Source of the DNA: Allochromatium vinosum DSM 180
GTDB lineage: Bacteria; Pseudomonadota; Gammaproteobacteria; Chromatiales; Chromatiaceae
Reading direction: 5' to 3'
Assembly: GCF_000025485.1 (NCBI RefSeq)
Contig: NC_013851.1
Location: forward strand, 1,341,154-1,405,153
DNA: 64,000 nt
Shown here: positions 63,149 through 64,000 of the stretch, in pieces
How the letters are laid out: each line of letters opens with the position of its first letter
How positions within the stretch are numbered: the first letter of the stretch is position 1
Translations under genes and position numbers: made by a program
Notes under the pieces: model-generated
Seen by the model: the letters and a program-made list of their open reading frames with translations, nothing else
What the model was told of the DNA's origin: nothing
Databases searched by the model: none

Positions 63149-64000
63149 TCAGGCGCGCAGACGCTCGCGCACGAATTCGACGATGGTGTCGATCGGGATG
63201 AGCTGCATCTCCGCGTCGGCGCGGCCCTTGTACTCGACCTGTCCGTCGTCGAGTCCCTTGTCACCGACGACGATGCGATGCGGGATGCCGATCAGTTCCA
63301 TGTCGGCGAACATGAAGCCGGGGCGCGCATCGCGGTCGTCGAGCAGGACGTCGATCCCGGCGGCCTGGAGTTCGGCATAGAGCTTCTCGGTCGCCTCGCG
63401 CACCCGGTAGGACTTGCCGAGCTTCATCGGCAGCAGCGCGACCTCGAAGGGCGCGATCGGCGCCGGCCAGCAGATGCCGCGCTCGTCGTGATGCTGCTCG
63501 ATGGCGGCCGCGACCACGCGCGAGACGCCGATGCCGTAACAGCCCATGGTCATGACGGTCGCCTTGCCGTCCTCGCCGAGCACCGTGGCCTTCATCGCCT
63601 CGCTGTATTTGCGACCGAGCTGGAAGATGTGCCCGACCTCGATGCCGCGCGCGATGGTGAGCGTGCCCTGACCGTCCGGACTCGGATCGCCCTCGACCAC
63701 GTTGCGCAGATCCGCGACCTCGGGCAGCGGCAGATCGCGGCCCCAGTTCAGGCCGAACCAGTGCTTGCCGTCCTGATTGGCCCCGGCGCTGAAGTCGGCG
63801 GTGACGGCCACGGTGCGATCGACGATGCAGGGGATCGGCAGATCCTTCGGCCCGAGCGAGCCGGGGCCGGCACCGATGGCGGCGCGGATCTCGGCCTCGG
63901 TCGCCATACGCAGCGGCGAGGCGACCTGGGGCAGTTTCTGAGCCTTGATGGCATTGAGCTCGTGATCGCCACGCACCAGGAGCGCGACCAGATCGGCGTC
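63149..64000 (-). CDS. proS: Prolyl-tRNA synthetase, C-terminal part (5' end outside window)
   Basis: The frame is open to the window edge, giving the C-terminal about 284 residues of ProS. Visible parts are the end of the editing (INS) domain ([14 protein letters not shown]), the class II motif [22 protein letters not shown] and the anticodon-binding domain ending [13 protein letters not shown]. The gene ends 125 nt upstream of fabA on the same strand. Confidence 0.95.
   Translation of the reverse strand, partial: DADLVALLVRGDHELNAIKAQKLPQVASPLRMATEAEIRAAIGAGPGSLGPKDLPIPCIVDRTVAVTADFSAGANQDGKHWFGLNWGRDLPLPEVADLRNVVEGDPSPDGQGTLTIARGIEVGHIFQLGRKYSEAMKATVLGEDGKATVMTMGCYGIGVSRVVAAAIEQHHDERGICWPAPIAPFEVALLPMKLGKSYRVREATEKLYAELQAAGIDVLLDDRDARPGFMFADMELIGIPHRIVVGDKGLDDGQVEYKGRADAEMQLIPIDTIVEFVRERLRA

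Overview
The window is high-GC chromosomal DNA of a phototrophic gammaproteobacterium, most likely a purple sulfur bacterium (Chromatiaceae, near Allochromatium or Thiocystis). This rests on a Mg-chelatase pair (bchI, bchD), a BciB-type 8-vinyl reductase and a TGT-N12-ACA photosynthesis-regulator motif. A sulfide:quinone-oxidoreductase-family flavoprotein, a large pyruvate:ferredoxin oxidoreductase (PFOR) and gammaproteobacterial housekeeping genes (parC, metG, cca, holC, fabA, tesA-ybbAP, secDF-yajC) agree with it. No insertion sequence, prophage or CRISPR array is visible; the few mobile or decayed items are two toxin-antitoxin pairs, an Rpn-type nuclease fragment and a transglutaminase fragment.

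Layout. 1-4.4 kb: end of the Kdp potassium pump operon (kdpB end, kdpC, kdpD, kdpE). 4.6-9.2 kb: small envelope and unknown genes (lipoprotein, transglutaminase-like protein, L,D-transpeptidase, DUF1840, DUF2254, a Gly-Tyr repeat secreted protein, a transglutaminase remnant). 9.4-14.0 kb: two signalling proteins, a CheB-CheR-PAS fusion and a PAS-GGDEF cyclase. 14.3-26.1 kb: a redox operon, rnfB - PFOR - rnfC-D-G-E-A - Cys-rich mini membrane protein - ferredoxin-NADP reductase. 26.2-31.5 kb: ribF and bciB, divergent from bchI-bchD. 31.6-36.5 kb: tRNA-Ala, a PilR-like regulator, two toxin-antitoxin modules, a type IV pilin with an elaborate promoter, and an Rpn remnant. 36.6-40.4 kb: YbbA/YbbP ABC exporter and TesA esterase. 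40.5-42.1 kb: SQR-family flavoprotein and a tandem pair of 32-residue membrane peptides. 42.1-45.4 kb: secF, secD, yajC. 45.6-49.9 kb: metG, apbC, modD. 50.2-56.7 kb: ferritin, a tiny Cys/Lys peptide and a rearranged Sia c-di-GMP switch (siaB-siaC-siaD-binding protein-siaA). 56.7-64 kb: DUF2939, cca, parC, HD-GYP regulator, holC, fabA and the end of proS.

How the parts fit. The 14-26 kb operon puts four ferredoxin- or NAD(P)-linked machines in one unit: pyruvate oxidation, the ion-pumping Rnf complex, NADP reduction and probably an Fe-S maturation helper. It looks like a module for balancing ferredoxin, NADH and NADPH pools in anaerobic phototrophic or fermentative dark metabolism. The adjacent ribF (FMN/FAD synthesis) and the flavin/Fe-S enzyme BciB are consistent with that cofactor theme. 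The Sia cluster, the HD-GYP protein and the PAS-GGDEF protein give the region a strong c-di-GMP component, and the pilin with its probable sigma-54, PilR and CRP/Vfr-type control is a plausible surface output, although that link is inference.
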